In this document: positions 62,263 through 64,000 of the stretch, piece by piece
Numbering within the stretch: position 1 is the stretch's first letter
Layout of the letters: every line of letters starts with the position of its first letter
Source: Chitinophaga sancti
GTDB lineage: Bacteria > Bacteroidota > Bacteroidia > Chitinophagales > Chitinophagaceae
Length of the DNA: 64,000 bases
Direction of reading: 5' to 3'
Assembly: GCF_034087045.1 (NCBI RefSeq)
Contig: NZ_CP139247.1
Span: 4,800,001 to 4,864,000 of the forward strand
Position numbers and translations under genes: made by a program
The notes under the pieces: generated by a model
What the model was told of the DNA's origin: nothing
The model's input: only the letters and a program-made list of their open reading frames with translations
Database searches by the model: none

Positions 62263-64000
62263 ATGGCTTTATATACCCAAACTTCTGTATCAATAGGAGA
62301 TGAACAATTCAGGCAATTTCATTCCCTTCACCTGAAACAGTCCATGACAGGGCATCACGCACTGGAAATCAAAATTGGCTACGACTGGCTACTAAAATTA
62401 GGCAAAGATCCTGTCTCGTCCGGACAATCCTTTTTAGGTAAAGAAGTACGCATGACTGTCGAAAGCATGGAAGCAACCGGCAATGGTACTCCCTTGTCTT
62501 TTAATGGTATCGTCACCGCTGTCACTTTTGGTAAGGAAAGCAACGCGATCAACGGTCATTGCACCGTATACGCATCCAGTCCTACCATACTGCTCGATGG
62601 CAATCCTCATATGCAGTCCTTCGAAACACAGAACCTCGCCAATATCGTCAACACCGTATTGAAGACCAGCAGCGCCTTTCCCGGCTCTCCTGAAGTCAAC
62701 CCGACGCATACGACCCAGCTCAAATATATTGTGCAGTATAAAGAAACCGGTTACCAGTTCCTCACCCGCTTATCACAGCGCTATGGCGAATGGTTTTTTT
62801 ATAATGGACAACGCATCATATTCGGGAAAAATACCCCGCAAAAAGTAACCCTGTATCACCAGGTAAATCTCGTTGATTTCACCATCTCACTCAGAACCGT
62901 GCCAAATAATCAGGCCCTGAAAGCACAGGAATACCGCAACTATTCCGACGTGGATTTCAACACCAATTCCATTTCCGCTGGTAACGTAGATAACTACACG
63001 CAAAATGCAAAAAGCGTGAGCGATAAACTCTACAACCGCGCTTTTACTTACAAGGTACCTCACGCTTTCAGCAGCAACGCAAAAGAAGAACTGGAAAATA
63101 CCGGTAAGCGTCAGCAACAGGCGCAAAAGGCCCAAATGGTGCGCATCAATGGCCGTAGTAAAAGCACTGCCTTAAGACTTGGTGATACCATCAGCATCCA
63201 GGAAAATATCTTCTCTACCGCCGATCATGGTGAATTCCTGATCACTTCATTAGAACATTTCTGTGATGGCAACGGAGAATACTATAACCTCTTCGAAGGC
63301 ATCCCTGCCGCCAGTGCCGCCCCTCCCATGGACATCGAAAACATTCCTTACTGCGAAGCACAAAGTGCCACCGTCGTGGAAAACTTCGACCCCAAAGGCC
63401 TGGGCCGTGTACGCGTACGCTTCAACTGGCAAAATGGTATGACCCCCTGGATCCGCCTCATTCAGCCACACGGCGGCGGTGACAAAGGCTTCTATTTCCT
63501 GCCGGAAACAGGCGAAGAAGTATGGGTGGATTTCGAAGGTGGTAACCCCGAAGCTCCCTACGTAACCGGTACCCTCTATAACGGTGGCGGCAAAGCTGAT
63601 TATGGGGATGCTGACAATAATTTGAAAGCCATCAGAACCCGCAGCGGTCACACCATCCGCCTCGATGATACCGCCGGCCAGGAATTCATCACCATCAACG
63701 ACAAAGGTGGCAACACCATCGTGATGGATACCAACGGCCAGAACATCTCTATCTCAGCCTTACAAAATATCAAAATACAGGCCCGGAACATCAACATCAT
63801 CGCTGTAGAAAGCGTGGACGTGACTGCCGGTACCTACCTGACCAACAGCGCAGGATACGACCTGACCGCCAGCGCAGGCATGAACATCATGCACAACGCC
63901 GGCGATAGTATGACCCAATACTCTGTTAATGACTATAAACTGAGCGCAACCAACATTACAAAGATCGCCTCAGAAAATATGGACGTGCAGGCAAAAAGCA
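62263..64000 (+). CDS. vgrG: VgrG-like spike protein of a type VI secretion system (truncated by window edge)
   Basis: The 579 visible codons begin MALYTQTSVSIGDEQFRQFH. The N-terminal phage gpD-like region (LSQRYGEWFFYNGQRIIFGK), the gp5 OB-fold (ATVVENFDPKGLGRVRVRFN, RLIQPHGGGDKGFYFLPETG) and the start of the beta-helix needle (repeated N/T-rich hexamers after NGQNISISALQNIKIQARNI) match VgrG. VgrG trimers form the tip of the type VI injection tube, here probably the Bacteroidetes subtype (T6SSiii). It could also belong to a related contractile injection apparatus. The C-terminus, where an effector extension would be, is outside the window. Confidence 0.93.
   Translation, partial: MALYTQTSVSIGDEQFRQFHSLHLKQSMTGHHALEIKIGYDWLLKLGKDPVSSGQSFLGKEVRMTVESMEATGNGTPLSFNGIVTAVTFGKESNAINGHCTVYASSPTILLDGNPHMQSFETQNLANIVNTVLKTSSAFPGSPEVNPTHTTQLKYIVQYKETGYQFLTRLSQRYGEWFFYNGQRIIFGKNTPQKVTLYHQVNLVDFTISLRTVPNNQALKAQEYRNYSDVDFNTNSISAGNVDNYTQNAKSVSDKLYNRAFTYKVPHAFSSNAKEELENTGKRQQQAQKAQMVRINGRSKSTALRLGDTISIQENIFSTADHGEFLITSLEHFCDGNGEYYNLFEGIPAASAAPPMDIENIPYCEAQSATVVENFDPKGLGRVRVRFNWQNGMTPWIRLIQPHGGGDKGFYFLPETGEEVWVDFEGGNPEAPYVTGTLYNGGGKADYGDADNNLKAIRTRSGHTIRLDDTAGQEFITINDKGGNTIVMDTNGQNISISALQNIKIQARNINIIAVESVDVTAGTYLTNSAGYDLTASAGMNIMHNAGDSMTQYSVNDYKLSATNITKIASENMDVQAKS

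Overview
The window looks like a chromosomal segment from a member of the Bacteroidetes, most likely a Chitinophaga-type Chitinophagaceae. This is inferred from a SusC/SusD pair, a TonB-dependent receptor with a carboxypeptidase-regulatory N-terminus, VgrG of the Bacteroidetes type, many two-component and AraC regulators, and several promoters with the Bacteroidetes -7 element (TAnnTTTG, often CACCTTTG or TATCTTTG). I saw no rRNA, tRNA, CRISPR array, prophage or origin.

Layout. 1-6.1 kb: a truncated ECF sigma factor, a lipocalin and a SusC/SusD nutrient-uptake pair. 6.2-10.1 kb: a LuxR-type regulator whose receiver lacks the phosphorylated Asp, an EamA transporter, a two-component system and a flavin-binding-type protein. 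10.2-20 kb: a secreted GH2 glycosidase, a ring-cleavage/glyoxalase protein, a sigma54 activator, two AraC regulators, two short-chain dehydrogenases and an alpha/beta hydrolase. 20-27.8 kb: a tripartite ABC efflux operon (DUF2147, TolC, HlyD, permease, ATPase, outer-membrane protein) followed by a LytS/LytTR pair. 28-37.4 kb: a glycosyltransferase, a PAP2 phosphatase, AdhE, an unknown protein with kinase-like motifs next to an OFA-type MFS transporter, a Tat-exported sugar isomerase-like protein and an M50/CBS protease. 37.4-41.6 kb: gene fragments and small unknown genes. 42-46.7 kb: a siderophore-type TonB receptor, a FAD-Rieske oxidoreductase and an unknown membrane protein. 47-53.5 kb: an esterase, an AHSA1/SRPBCC protein, a heptahaem cytochrome c, a DUF4197 lipoprotein and NDH-2. 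53.7-62 kb: an alpha-L-fucosidase, a three-gene operon with an HTTM (SdpB-like) membrane protein, a frameshifted IS110-family transposase, a large ABC permease and an unknown gene. 62.2 kb to the edge: VgrG, running off the right side.

The most striking feature is a family of unrelated tandem-repeat arrays. Their units (about 41-105 bp, different at each locus) repeatedly turn out to be duplications of the 3' end of the adjacent gene, often including the stop codon. Clear cases are the tolC-like gene (61-bp unit), the SRPBCC gene (66 bp), the cytochrome c gene (about 105 bp), the short-chain dehydrogenase at 16.2 kb, the glycosyltransferase, the fucosidase, and the array between two convergent genes at 46.7-47.2 kb. 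Other arrays (50.6-51.1 kb and 57.2 kb) sit in upstream regions. I regard this recurring expansion of gene 3' ends as the best candidate for an undescribed phenomenon here. The second candidate is the HTTM operon at 55.2-57.0 kb. All functional statements are from sequence reading only; no database search was possible.
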